Origin: Salvelinus alpinus
Taxonomy: Eukaryota; Chordata; Actinopteri; Salmoniformes; Salmonidae
Direction of reading: 5' to 3'
Assembly: GCF_045679555.1 (NCBI RefSeq)
Contig: NC_092090.1
Location: 32,909,593 to 32,973,592, forward strand
Length of the DNA: 64,000 nucleotides
In this document: positions 1 through 9,800 of the stretch, piece by piece
Numbering within the stretch: the stretch's first letter is position 1
Layout: each line of letters opens with the position of its first letter
Notes under the pieces: model-generated
Seen by the model: the letters and a program-made list of their open reading frames with translations, nothing else
What the model was told of the DNA's origin: nothing
Databases searched by the model: none
Made by a program: the position numbers and the translations under genes

Positions 1-149
1 ATTAACTCTTTGTTACAATATGTAAATAATAATGTTATTATTATTATTATATTAGAATATGTAATGTGCAGAAATATTCATTTTTTTAAATGTATTTGTA
101 ATGCACAAACTTAACATGATGAATAGGAATTACATTTACTTTTTGACGG

Positions 150-420
150 GTGGTCAAAAATAACTACCTGAAAGCTACGTCCCTAATAAGGCACGCCTTA
201 AAAAAGACCCACCTGCTAGGTCAACCCAGCATGAAAGTATATAACAACCCAAATGATGGTTAAAGGAATTCCATCAACCCAACATGTTGGTTTATTCACA
301 CAACCCAATGGGCTGGGTCAGAATAACCCAGCGTGTGTTCTGTCCAATATTTACCCAGCGCTGGGTTACCAAATAGCCAAATTGGGTTGTTTTTAACCCC
401 ACATTTTTTTGTGTGAACAT
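150..420. repeat. AACCCAGC-rich interspersed repeat
   Basis: Several inverted and direct copies of the motif AACCCAGC/GCTGGGTT lie within 270 bp, ending in a T-rich TTTTTTGTGTG segment. This is the look of a short fish DNA-transposon remnant. No clear target duplication was found and no coding sequence is present. The family is not identified. Confidence 0.45.
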
Positions 421-480
421 AACAGCGAGCAGACAGCATTCACACACATTATTTTCCTTCCCAGACTTCCGTTGGCGATG

Positions 481-850
481 TGTTAGTCTAAGGTTGTCAT
501 GGCCATTGCTGCAAGAAGACCAAGGTGCAGCGTGGTCAGCGTACATTTCCTTTTTATTAAAAATGTCGCCAACAAAACAACAAACGAAAGAAACAACCGT
601 GAAGCTTACAGGGCATTAGTGCCACAAACAAAGTTAACTACCCACACTGAAAGGAGGGAAAAAGGGCTACCTAAGTATGGTTCCCAATCAGAGACAACGA
701 TAGACAGCTGTCCCTGATTGAGAACCATACCTGGCCAAAACATAGAAATAAAGAAATATAGAAAACAAAACATAGAATGCCCACCCCACATCACACCCTG
801 ACCTAACCAAATAGAGAAATTAAACGGCTCTCTAAGGTCAGGGCATGACA
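481..850 (-). mobile_element. Diverged solo LTR, same family as the one at 7507
   Basis: Read on the minus strand it starts TGTCATGCCCTGACC and shares with the LTR at 7507-7812 the internal hairpin (arms near GGTTCTCAATCAGAG), the phrase CTTAGGTAGCC and a late CACGCTGC motif. It is longer and more diverged than the copy at 7507. No matching 5-bp target duplication is evident, so the far boundary (about 481) is approximate. No retroviral coding region is attached. Confidence 0.55.
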
Positions 851-1869
851 ACGGTGCTTCACAACCTTGTAAGAAACATGTGTTCATCCACTGCAGACAG
901 GTAGTACTCTTGTATTATTGGCACTTTGCCTCCCTAGATCATGAAACGGCTGACATAAATAAGGATGAGTGGGTGTAACAGCTAGGTCTTCTAGAAAGTG
1001 GACTTGGACAGACAGTCTCTTTGGCTGGACAAATCACTTTCGTCCTCTAAAGGTCACGACAGGCATATCGGCACCTTCTGAGGAATAGCGAACGGAACAC
1101 AATGGTTTTTACTGCTCAGATGCACAACCAAAGCCAATGACTTTTCCATGTGTCAACATAACTATCCTCTGGGGTCAGGTTTGTGCAGAAGTGGAGGTGT
1201 GTGTGTAGGCGGTTTTGTAGGGGTGTGTGCACAAAAGGGTACGGTAAGTAAGTATGCAGGACTGTGTATTTGTATCAGTGTGTAGATAGTGTTGCCATAA
1301 TATGTACTGTATGTAACATGTAAACAGTTATACTGTAGTTTCAATTATGAAATCTAAAGTGTAGTCCTTTGGGTTTTTGTGTATGTGTGCGACTAAGCAG
1401 TATGTATTGGTGTGCCTTTGTGTGTGTGTGTTGGACTGCTAGAGTGTAGCTCTCTCCTCCATCGCTCCTCGCTCTCCTGATTAAATCAGCAATCCAGATA
1501 AATTGTTGGTCTGTTTCGCAGCAGACACAATGAGTAAATTAAAAGCAGGCGCTGACAGAGAACCATATGGTACAAGTCTCTGGAAGAGGGGGAAAAAAGC
1601 AAAGATTAATTGATAATAGCTAGCTCCTTCACCACCTCCAACAGGGGTTTGTAGACGCTGGCGGAATTTTAACAGCAAGCTCATACTCAAAAACCCAGGA
1701 GGGAACAGCCAGTCCCAGACAATATGGTTTCTATGTTGATAACGTTGCTTTCTTGATTTTGTTAAGCTCTCCATATTGAAAGTGATGCTGAAGACTTAAA
1801 CAAGCAGCAAATCCCTCATGTGAGAGAGAGAGAGAAGGGGAAAGAGAGTGGGAGCGCTCATAGCACAGT
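851..1869. other. No gene seen
   Basis: Unique-looking DNA. 1190-1440 is TG-rich. 1470-1800 is more evenly composed and could be conserved non-coding sequence, but no exon with splice sites and coding bias is visible. Confidence 0.4.
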
Positions 1870-1942
1870 GGGACATGTCTGTGTGTCTGTGTGTCTGTGT
1901 CTGTGTGTCTGTGTGTCTGTGTCTGTGTGTCTGTGCCTGTGC
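1870..1942. repeat. TG/TC microsatellite
   Basis: Mixed TGTC and TG units (for example TGTGTGTCTGTGTGTCTG) run for about 70 bp. Short open frames across it in both strands are low-complexity artefacts. Confidence 0.85.
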
Positions 1943-1959
1943 AAAGCATGGAACCACAC

Positions 1960-2136
1960 CAGTGGAGGCTGCTGAGGGGAGGATGGCTCATAATAATGGC
2001 TGGAACAGAGCGAATGGAATGGCATCAAACACATGGAAACCACGTGTTTGATGTATTTGATACCATTCCACTAATTCTGCTCCAGCCATTACCACGAGCC
2101 CGTCCTTCCCAATTAAGGTGCCACCAGCCTCCTGTG
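1960..2136. mobile_element. hAT-type palindromic MITE
   Basis: The element begins CAGTGGAGGCTGC and ends with the inverted counterpart CAGCCTCCTGTG. The interior is a long imperfect palindrome (GGCTGGAAC...CTCCAGCC, with GAAACCACGTGTTTGA near the centre). It is flanked by identical 8-bp duplications AACCACAC at 1952-1959 and 2137-2144. An 8-bp duplication and CAG-type ends are characteristic of hAT elements. It encodes no transposase, so it would have been mobilised in trans. Related copies lie at 57785-57959 and 41333-41447. Confidence 0.8.
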
Positions 2137-2198
2137 AACCACACCCACCTCTACATATACTGTATTGCTAATAGATGTGACAAGAAAATAGATAAATA

Positions 2199-2411
2199 TG
2201 TAGGATCTTAATTTGAGATAGTTTGCTAGAGCAGGAAAATAATGCTCTAACATGAATTTTGTGGATTATAATTCATGGATTTTTTTTGTAGGGGTTGATA
2301 CATTTTTCATTAGGGCAGATCAAGTGTGACATTTTAAAGTGGAAACCTCAAATACTCTACTGTGCAGGAAAAGTCCTGCAACAGGACGGACAAATTAAGA
2401 TACGGCATCTG
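2199..2411. repeat. Palindromic MITE-like repeat
   Basis: The outer ends GTAGGATCTTAATTTGA and CAAATTAAGATACGGCA are inverted counterparts, and the interior has paired segments around GCAGGAAAA. No coding capacity. The pattern fits a non-autonomous DNA element common in salmonids (family recalled from general knowledge). Confidence 0.55.
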
Positions 2412-3596
2412 AAAAGAGGAAGTTAGATATATAGCATCTGTTCTCAACGTGCACATAATTACAGTGGATGTTTCAAATGTTAGCATCCACCATAGGAGAG
2501 AACAGGTAACTACAAGGCATTCATAACCATAAACCTAAGCTATATGTATGCATGCTATGTTTTGTTTCTCCTTAGGCATTACGGACCAGCTGCTGTGGAG
2601 GAGTAAGGCAGTGTATTTGCTTCCTTCTGAACACAGTCAGTGAGGTATAAAGATCCATGTTACTGTGTGGCGTTGTTTTCTCTGGCCCACTGTGAGTGTC
2701 AGTGGTCAGTGACACGGTGTGTTGGTGTTGACCTCTCCAGCCTGTGATTGGTTGAAATGATGATGGTGTGGTGTTAGTGGGGTCTCTGGTGCAGGGCCGC
2801 AGAGCCAGTCAACCCCACGCTGCAGAGCTGGAGGGATCCTCCCTGGGCTGAGGCAGAGAGAGGCCACTCAGGGGAAATGAGCCCTCTCCACTCATAAACA
2901 GATTCATCATCAGGCCTGACAAGCCACGCACCGCATAAAGATGAGCTTAAGTGCAGAGGGAGGGAAGACGAAGGGGGGAGATGGAAGAAAGGATGGAGGG
3001 ATGGGGAGAGAGTGAGGGAGAGCAAAGGGGGGTTAGAGAGCAAAGAAGTTCAATCTGAGTAAGGTGGAGATGAAAAATAAAAAAATAAATGCTGAAAGGT
3101 GCAAGGATAGTTGTAGTAACAGAACGCGTGCATGTAATAAGTGGGATATTAAGGTTTCCATGGTGAAACTGGCATATCATTGTTGTATTTCATTTTTGAC
3201 CCCACCCACTACCCCTGCCTCCGCATAGGGACAGAGTGGACTTTTCAGGTGCACTTCCTGCCATGTGGTTCGGTGATACCAACTAACGCAGAGTGATGCT
3301 GACAGAATAGCATGTTCCTTCCATGGTGGAGGTGGACAGAAGAGATGATGGGTGATGGGTACAGGGTGTGCAGCACAGGGGGCAAGGGGTTCCGGGCGTG
3401 GTGGAGCAGAGAGAGCAGCCAGGCAGCAGAGGAGATGACATGGACCTCTGAAATGGAGGAGCGGAGGGGAGCCGTACATCGGACTGACAGCCCATAATTA
3501 TGGCTCATTTTCAGTCATTAAACTATGGAGAGAGAGAGCAGCACTCACACAGGGAAGGGCCCTGATTAATAATGAAGCCCCCTCCTGTCTAATACA
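2412..3596. other. No gene seen
   Basis: Unique sequence, purine-rich on the + strand at 2955-3020. Open frames here lack family resemblance and splice context. Confidence 0.4.
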
Positions 3597-3632
3597 CCCC
3601 CCCCCCCCCCCACACACACACACACACACGCA
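3597..3632. repeat. Poly-C followed by CA repeat
   Basis: A run of C residues leads into about ten CA units. Simple sequence, prone to length error in assemblies. Confidence 0.8.
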
Positions 3633-4344
3633 AACACACGCGCGCTCATCCCAAAAACACTCTCACATTAAAAATACCCAACTCTAAAAATTAATATATT
3701 CAGATAAAAGAAGGGGCTAAAGACAGAGAAAGGGAGAAAAGAAAACCGTCCCAGTTGGAGAACAATACCCAATCAGTAGTGCCCTTTGTCTTCCACTTCC
3801 TGTTTACTACAGACTAGTCTGGTTTAATCCAGTTGCTGAGAGGCAGCTGGAGCTGTCCACAGCATGGGGGTGCTGAACACAAAATGAGTCACTTTCAAGA
3901 GTTACCGTCTTATGTGTGACCCAACCCTTTACAGATAGGATTTCTTTGTGTGATCTACCTACAGCAGTCAGTAAAGTAGACAGTCCTTCCCCCCCATCTA
4001 TCAATCCATGCTGCTCCTCTCCTGCAGGAGCCAGTTGTTCGTTCTTCCTGCTCCAGGGCAGGTGTACAGTAGGGCTGCTTTGGGCTGAGCTTCTGTCAGA
4101 GTCAGGCTGTTTGATGGCTGACACCCCCTCTTACCCTCCACCCTCCCCTGTTCCCCCTGTTCCCCCTCTCCCCCCTCCCAACCCCTGCTCCTGCCTGTTG
4201 TCAGGGGACCTCCACTGCCTTTGAACTCCTCCACTGGCACCCCGCAATGATCAAGCTTGGAGCTGCTCCTCATATGAAATATTGAAAAGACAGAAGGGAC
4301 ATATTCTAGTAGTCTATGTGGGCCAGGAGTGGGGAAGGAAACAA
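3633..4344. other. No gene seen
   Basis: Unique DNA with a pyrimidine-rich part at 4130-4200. No recognisable exon. Confidence 0.4.
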
Positions 4345-4972
4345 AAGAGCAGAACAAGGAGAGGGAGTTATGGGAGGGAGAGGAGAGGAGAGGAGAGGAG
4401 AGGAGAGGAGAGGAGAGGAGAGGAGAGGAGAGGAGAGGAGAGGAGAGGAGAGGAGAGGAGAGGAGAGGAGAGGAGAGGAGAGTTATGGGAGGGAGATGAA
4501 AGAAAGGAAAGGAAAGGAAGGGAGGGAGGGAGTTATGGGAGGGAGAGGAGAGGAAACGAGAGGAGAGGAAACGAGAGGAGAGGAGAGGGAGTTATGTGAG
4601 GGAGAGGAGAGGAGTTATGGGGAGAGGGGAGAGGAGAGGGAGTTGTGGGAGGGAGAGGAGAGGAGAGGGGGGAGTTATGGGAGAGAGAGGAGAGGGAGGG
4701 AGTTATGAGAGGAGAGGAGAGGAGAGGAGAGGAGAGGAGAGGAGAGGAGAGGAGAGGAGAGGAGAGGGAGTTATGGGAGGGAGGGAGAGGAGAGGGGAGA
4801 GTAGAGGGGAGGGAAGGGAGTTATGGGAGGGAGAGGAGAGGGAGTTATGGGAGGGAGAGGAGAGGGGAGGAGAGGGAGTTATGGGAGGGAGAGTAGAGGA
4901 GTTATGGGGGAGAGGAGAGGAGTTATGGGAGGGAGAGGAGAGGAGTTATGGGAGGGAGAGGAGAGGATCTCT
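4345..4972 (+). repeat. Polypurine GGAGA minisatellite with GTTATG spacers
   Basis: About 630 bp of almost pure purine on the + strand. A block of about 100 bp at 4380-4482 is a near-perfect AGGAG pentamer array. The rest alternates GGGAGGGAGAGGAGAGG-type blocks with about 15 copies of the hexamer GTTATG (one variant GTTGTG), giving higher-order units of about 20-60 bp. Such homopurine mirror-repeat tracts can form triplex (H-) DNA. Open frames rich in Arg, Gly and Glu across it are artefacts. Confidence 0.9.
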
Positions 4973-5249
4973 GATCCTTGTTCTGAACCCAGTGTGAGTT
5001 ATAGTGGTTCCTATCTCTACAACAGCTTCACAGTGTCTGTCAGATTTCTATATAACAGAGAATATAATACTGCTTTTTGATTTTAAAGATGCAATATTTA
5101 TTTAAACTGCATCAATCAGCAGTTTATACAATAAGTAAGCTGAGAGATGGGGTTGGAGACATGTAACCACACTCAAATTCCTAGACAGAGGTACGGATGC
5201 AAGGACTGATATCAAAAGTACAGTTTTAACCATGTTTTGAGGCTATATA
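4973..5249. other. No gene seen
   Basis: Short stretch of unique AT-rich DNA between the polypurine tract and a LINE tail. Confidence 0.4.
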
Positions 5250-5365
5250 ATCAAATCAAAGTGTATTTGTCACGTGCGCCGAATACAACAGGTGTAGACC
5301 TTACAGTGAAATGCTTACTTACAGGCTCTAACCAATAGTGCAAAAAAGGTATTAGGTGAACAATA
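5250..5365 (-). mobile_element. Truncated LINE 3' tail
   Basis: The sequence around TTTGTCACGTGCGCCGAATA and CCTTACAGTGAAATGCTTAC matches the 3' tail of the minus-strand LINE at 46350-47935 in the same orientation. Only the tail is present, as expected for a 5'-truncated target-primed insertion. Confidence 0.65.
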
Positions 5366-5996
5366 CTGTTTGTTTACAAACATTGGAGTAAAACAAACTT
5401 GTATTTTAGGTTCTGATGGGGTCGACAGCCTCTGCCTGACCTAAGCCCATGAGACATTTAGAAGTTACAGTCTTCAAGAATCAATGGGAACATGTCATTC
5501 ATTTAGAAGTCAAATAATTGATGAAGCAACTGCAGATTTCCCCTTCAAAACGAGCATGCAATATATATATGCCCACCCAAATTATTATAACCATACTGTC
5601 ATTGCTATTTGATCAAATGCACTGTTAAATTAAAGGCAAAGCGTGTTTCTGTTTCTATGCAGTGTGGATGAAGCATAACTTTACCATGAGGCACACCACA
5701 AAACAACCAACACGTTGGAGGAGATTATTAGTGTGTCTATGTGTGCCTCTGCCTGGTTGAAGTCCCATCAAGTCAGTCAGTTAGTCAGGACGTTGCCTTG
5801 GGCCTCCCCTCTGGAGTCTGGCTTAGTGGCCAAGCATCATGGGGTAGAAATGATTTGGAGATGCTCTACACCTGTCTGTTGACTTTCAACAAGAATGTAC
5901 CTATAGTCCATCAATAGATGTTCAACACACTATCTGTAGACCATCAGCAGCATTTCAACATAATGGCTTTAGCATTTCTGGAGCATCTTAACGGTA
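5366..5996. other. No gene seen; 60-bp motif shared with the other side of the Tc1
   Basis: Unique DNA. The segment at about 5873-5935 (TATAGTCCATCAATAGATG, then TTCAACACAC) recurs diverged at about 9820-9868, just beyond the Tc1 element, so the Tc1 landed between two copies of a short duplication. Confidence 0.5.
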
Positions 5997-6218
5997 TACA
6001 GTTGAAGTCGGACGTTTACATACACCTTAGCCAAATGCATTTAAACTCAGTTTTCACAATTCCTGACATTTAATCCTAGTAAAAAATCCCTGTCTTAGGT
6101 CAGTTAGGATCACCACTTTATTTTAAGAATGTGAAATGTCAGAATAATAGTAGGGAGAATGATTTATTTCAGCTTTTATTTCTTTCCCAGTGAGTCATAA
6201 GTTTACATACACTACAAT

Positions 6219-7246
6219 TAGTATTTGGTAGCATTGCTTTTAAATTGTTTAACTTGGGTCAAACATTTCTAGTAGCCTTCCACAAGCTTCCCACAGTAAG
6301 TTGGGGGAATTTTGGCCCATTCCTCCTGACAAAGCTGGTGTAACGGAGTCAGGTTTGTAGGCCTCCTTGCTCGCACCCGCTTTTTCAGTTCTGCCCACAG
6401 ATTTTCTATAGGATTGAGGTCAGGGCTTTGTGATGGCCACTCCAATACCTTGACTTTGTTGTCCTTAAGCCATTTAGCCACAACTTTGAAAGTATGCTTG
6501 GGGTCATTATCCATTTGGGAGACCCATTTGCGACAAGCTTTAACTTCCTGACTGATGTCTTGAGATGTTGCTTCAATATATCCATATAAGTCGCCTTCCT
6601 CATGATGCCATCTATTTTGTGAAGTGCACCAGACCCTCCTGCAGCAAAGCACTCCCACAACATGATGCTGCCACCCCTGTGCTTCACAGTTGTGATGGTG
6701 TTCTTCGGCTTGCAAGCCTCACCCTTTTTCCTCCAAACATAACGATGGTCATTATGGCCAAACAGTTCTATTTTTGTTTCATCAGACCAGAGGACATTTC
6801 TCCAAAAAGTACGATATTTGTCCCCATGTGCAGTTGCAAACCGTAGTCTGGCGGTTTTTATGGCCGTTTTGGAGCAGTGGCTTCTTCTTGCTGAGCGGCC
6901 TTTCAGGTTATGTTGATATAGGACTCGTTATATGACTCGTTTTACTGTGGATATAAATACTTTTGTTTCCTCCAGCATCTTCACAAGGTCCTTTGCTGTT
7001 GTTCTGGGATTGATTTGCATTTTTCGCACCAAAGTACGTTCATCTCAAGGAGACAGAACGCGTCTCCTTCCTGAGCAGTATGACGGCTGCGTGGTCCCAT
7101 GGTGTTTATACTTGCGTACTATTGTTTGTACAGATGAACGTGGTACCTTCAGGCATTTGGAAATTGCTCCCAAGGATGAACTGGACTTGTGGAGGTCTAC
7201 AATTTTTTTCCCTGAGGTCTTGGCTGATTTCTTTTGATTTTCCCAT
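6219..7246 (-). pseudogene. Tc1-like DD34E transposase, degraded
   Basis: Tc1 transposases bind terminal repeats through an N-terminal paired-like helix-turn-helix and cut DNA with a DDE catalytic triad. Minus-strand pieces in several frames cover the family protein. The start [11 protein letters not shown] is at 7246. A shifted frame holds the helix-turn-helix segment with [20 protein letters not shown]. Catalytic pieces include MDNDPKHT (second Asp) and [16 protein letters not shown] (Glu). Frame changes between these pieces mean no working protein. The two later insertions lie outside this coding region, so decay of the reading frame is independent of them. Confidence 0.88.
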
Positions 7247-7506
7247 GATGTCAAGCAAAGAGGCACTGAGTTTGAAGGTAGGTCTTGACATACATCCACA
7301 GGTACACCTCCAATTGACTCAAATTATGTCAATTAGCCTATCAGAAGCTTCTAAAGCCATGACATAATGTTCTGGAATTTTCCAAGCTGTTTAAAGGCAC
7401 AGTCAATTTAGTGTATGTAAACTTCTGACCCACTGAAATTGTGATACAGTGAATTATAGGTGAAATAATCTGTTTGTAAACAATTGTTGGAAAAATTACT
7501 TGTCAT

Positions 7507-7812
7507 TGTCACACCCTGACCTTAGAGATCCTTTTTATGTCTCTATTTTGGTTTGGCCAGGTGTGGTTCTCAATCAGAGGCAGCTGTCTATCGTTGTCTC
7601 TGATTGAGAACCATACTTAGGTAGCCTTTTCCCACCTGTGTTTTGTGGGTAGTTGTTTTCTGTTTTGTGTTGCTGCACCTGACAGGACTGTTTCGTTTCG
7701 TTCATTCTCTTTGTTATTTTGTTTAGTGTTCTGTTTTAATAAATTAACATGAACACTTACCACGCTGCGCTTTGGTCCGATGATTCCTCATCTTCAGACG
7801 ACGAACGTTACA
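7507..7812 (+). mobile_element. Solo LTR nested in Tc1
   Basis: It starts TGTCACACCCTGACC, ends GAACGTTACA, and is flanked by the 5-bp duplication GTCAT at 7502-7506 and 7813-7817. TG...CA ends with a 5-bp duplication are the signature of an integrated LTR retroelement; a single LTR without interior implies recombination between two LTRs. It contains AATAAA at 7738-7743 and a perfect 15-bp stem hairpin, GGTTCTCAATCAGAG (7565-7579) with CTCTGATTGAGAACC (7598-7612) and an 18-nt loop. A related diverged copy is at 481-850. Confidence 0.85.
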
Positions 7813-7865
7813 GTCATGCACAAAGTAGATGTCCTAACCGTCTTGCCAAAACTATAGTTTGTTAA

Positions 7866-9716
7866 AACCTGTTGAGGATAGAGGGCGCTATTTTCACCTT
7901 GGGAAAAAATCGTGCCCAATTTAAACGGCCTCGTACTCTATTCTTGCTCGTACAATATGCATATTATTATTACTATTGGATAGAAAACACTCTCAAGTTT
8001 CTAAAACCGTTTGAATTATATCTGTGAGTAAAACAGAACTCATTTTGCAGCAAACTTCCTGTCAGAAAGTGAAAAATCTGAAATCGAGGCTCTGTTCCAG
8101 GGCCTCCCTATAAATTTGCTTGAAATCTATTAGTATACATGCACTTCATACGCCTTCCACTAGATGTCAATAGGCTGTGAGAGGTGAAATGGGGTTTCTA
8201 GGTATATCTATGGTCAAAAGAGAGAGCTTGGAATGACATGACCCCAAATTCCTTTGTTCAGGAAGGCGCAGAAAGGTCATCAGTATTGGCTTCTGAAAAG
8301 CATTCGTTATAGACGTCTAATATCTCCGGCTTTGATTTTATTTGATAAATGTGATAATATCATCGTAAAGTATGTTTTTTCAATATAGTTTTATCAGATT
8401 ATTGAATTTTTTTCGGGAGTTTTGCCGTGTTCCGTTCTCTGCGTTTGTTCACGATGGACAGCTTCGCGCCACTTGGCTAGTTTTGCTTGCTAATTCGAGA
8501 GGGAAAAAGGACATTCTAAAACCAAACAACGATTGTTCTGGACAAAGGACCCCTTGTGCAAGATTCTGATGGAAGCTCAACAAAAGTAGGACCCATTTAT
8601 GATGTTATTTCCTATTTCTGTCGAAAATGTGTTGTTGTGTTTTCCGCCTTGATTTTTGGCGCTGTCTCGCTATAACGTAAGCTGTATGTCGTACTGAAGT
8701 TATTTTTAGAATTCTAACACGGCGATTGCATTAAGAACTAGTGTATCTATCATTTCCTATACAACATGTATTTTTTAGTATAGTTTATGAATAGTTATTT
8801 GGTCAGAATAGGTGAGTGTCAGAAATATATCCGGAGATTCTGGAAAATAGTTGCTACATTTTCACAATGTATAACCACGGATTTCAGCTCTAAATATGCA
8901 CATTTTCGAACAAACCATATATGTATTGTGTAATATGATGTTATAGGACTGTCATCTGATGAAGTTTATGAAGGTTAGTGAAATAATTACACAATATAGC
9001 ATTATATTAGCTTATCTTTTGCTGGTTTTGTCGCTATCAATACTGTTGCCTTGAATCAATGCTGTTGTGTGGTAGGCTATTGTAGTAAGCTAATATAATG
9101 CTATATCGTGTTTTCGCTGTAAAACACTTAAAAAATCGGAAATATTGGCTGGATTCACAAGATGTTTGTCTTTCATTTGCTGTACACCATGTATTTTTCA
9201 GAAATGTTTTATGATGAGTATTTAGGTATTTCACGTTGGTCTCTATAATTACTCTGGCTGCTTCGGTGCTATTTGTGATGGTAGCTGTGATGGTAGCTGC
9301 AATGTAAAACTGATTTATACCTCAAATATGCACATTTTTCTAACAAAACATAGATTTATTGTATAACATGTTATAAGACTGTCATCTGATGAAGTTGTTT
9401 CTTGGTTAGTTTGGTTGGTTCTTGGTTAGTTTGGTTGGTTTTGTGCAAGCTACCTGTGCTGTGAAAGAAATGTCTGTGCTTTTTTGTATTTGGTGGTGAG
9501 CTAACATAAATATACGTGGTGTTTTCGCTGTAAAACATTTTAAAAATCGGACATGTTGACTGGATTCACAAGATGTTTATCTTTCATTTGCTGTATTGGA
9601 CTTGTTAATGTGTGAAAGTTAAATATTTCTCAAAAATATTTTTTTGAATTTCGCGCTCTGCCTTTTCAGTGGAATGTGGGAGGAGTTCCGCTAGCTGAAC
9701 CCCGGGGCTAGACAGG
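7866..9716. mobile_element. piggyBac-like non-autonomous element nested in Tc1
   Basis: It is bounded by TTAA at 7862-7865 and 9717-9720 with short inverted ends around CCTGT (AACCTGTTGAGG on the left, CTAGACAGG on the right). The related Tc1 copy at 16470 retains the uninterrupted site (GTTTGTTAACGAGACATTTG on the opposite strand), so the insertion duplicated exactly TTAA, the piggyBac target. The 1.85 kb interior has internal repetition (GACTGTCATCTGATGAAG near 8947 and 9370; TTCACAAGATGTTT near 9153 and 9565) but no transposase that I can recognise. The long TTAA-bounded body suggests an internally decayed or non-autonomous copy. Confidence 0.75.
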
Positions 9717-9800
9717 TTAACAAGACATTTGTGGAGTGGTTGAAAAATGTGTTTTAATGACTCCAACCTAAGTGTACGTAAACTTCTGACTTCAACTGTA

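Larger units (their letters stand above)
5999..9798 (-). mobile_element. Tc1-like (Sleeping Beauty parent family) element with two nested insertions
   Basis: The left end CAGTTGAAGTCGG and its inverted counterpart CTTCTGACTTCAACTG at the right are flanked by TA at 5997-5998 and 9799-9800. The family's inner direct repeats are visible (TTTACATACACT near 6201; GTAAACTTCTGACCCACTG near 7417). Subtracting the LTR (7507-7812) and the TTAA element (7866-9716) with their duplications leaves about 1.63 kb, matching the copy at 42346 with its own LTR removed. The transposase lies on the minus strand and is broken. Confidence 0.92.

Noticed and set aside
481-850. Intact endogenous retroelement
   Set aside because: Only LTR-like sequence is present; no primer-binding site, gag, pol or second LTR nearby.
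4282-4997. Overlapping Arg/Gly/Glu-rich open frames
   Set aside because: They arise in any frame of a GGAGA purine tract with few stop codons; not genes.
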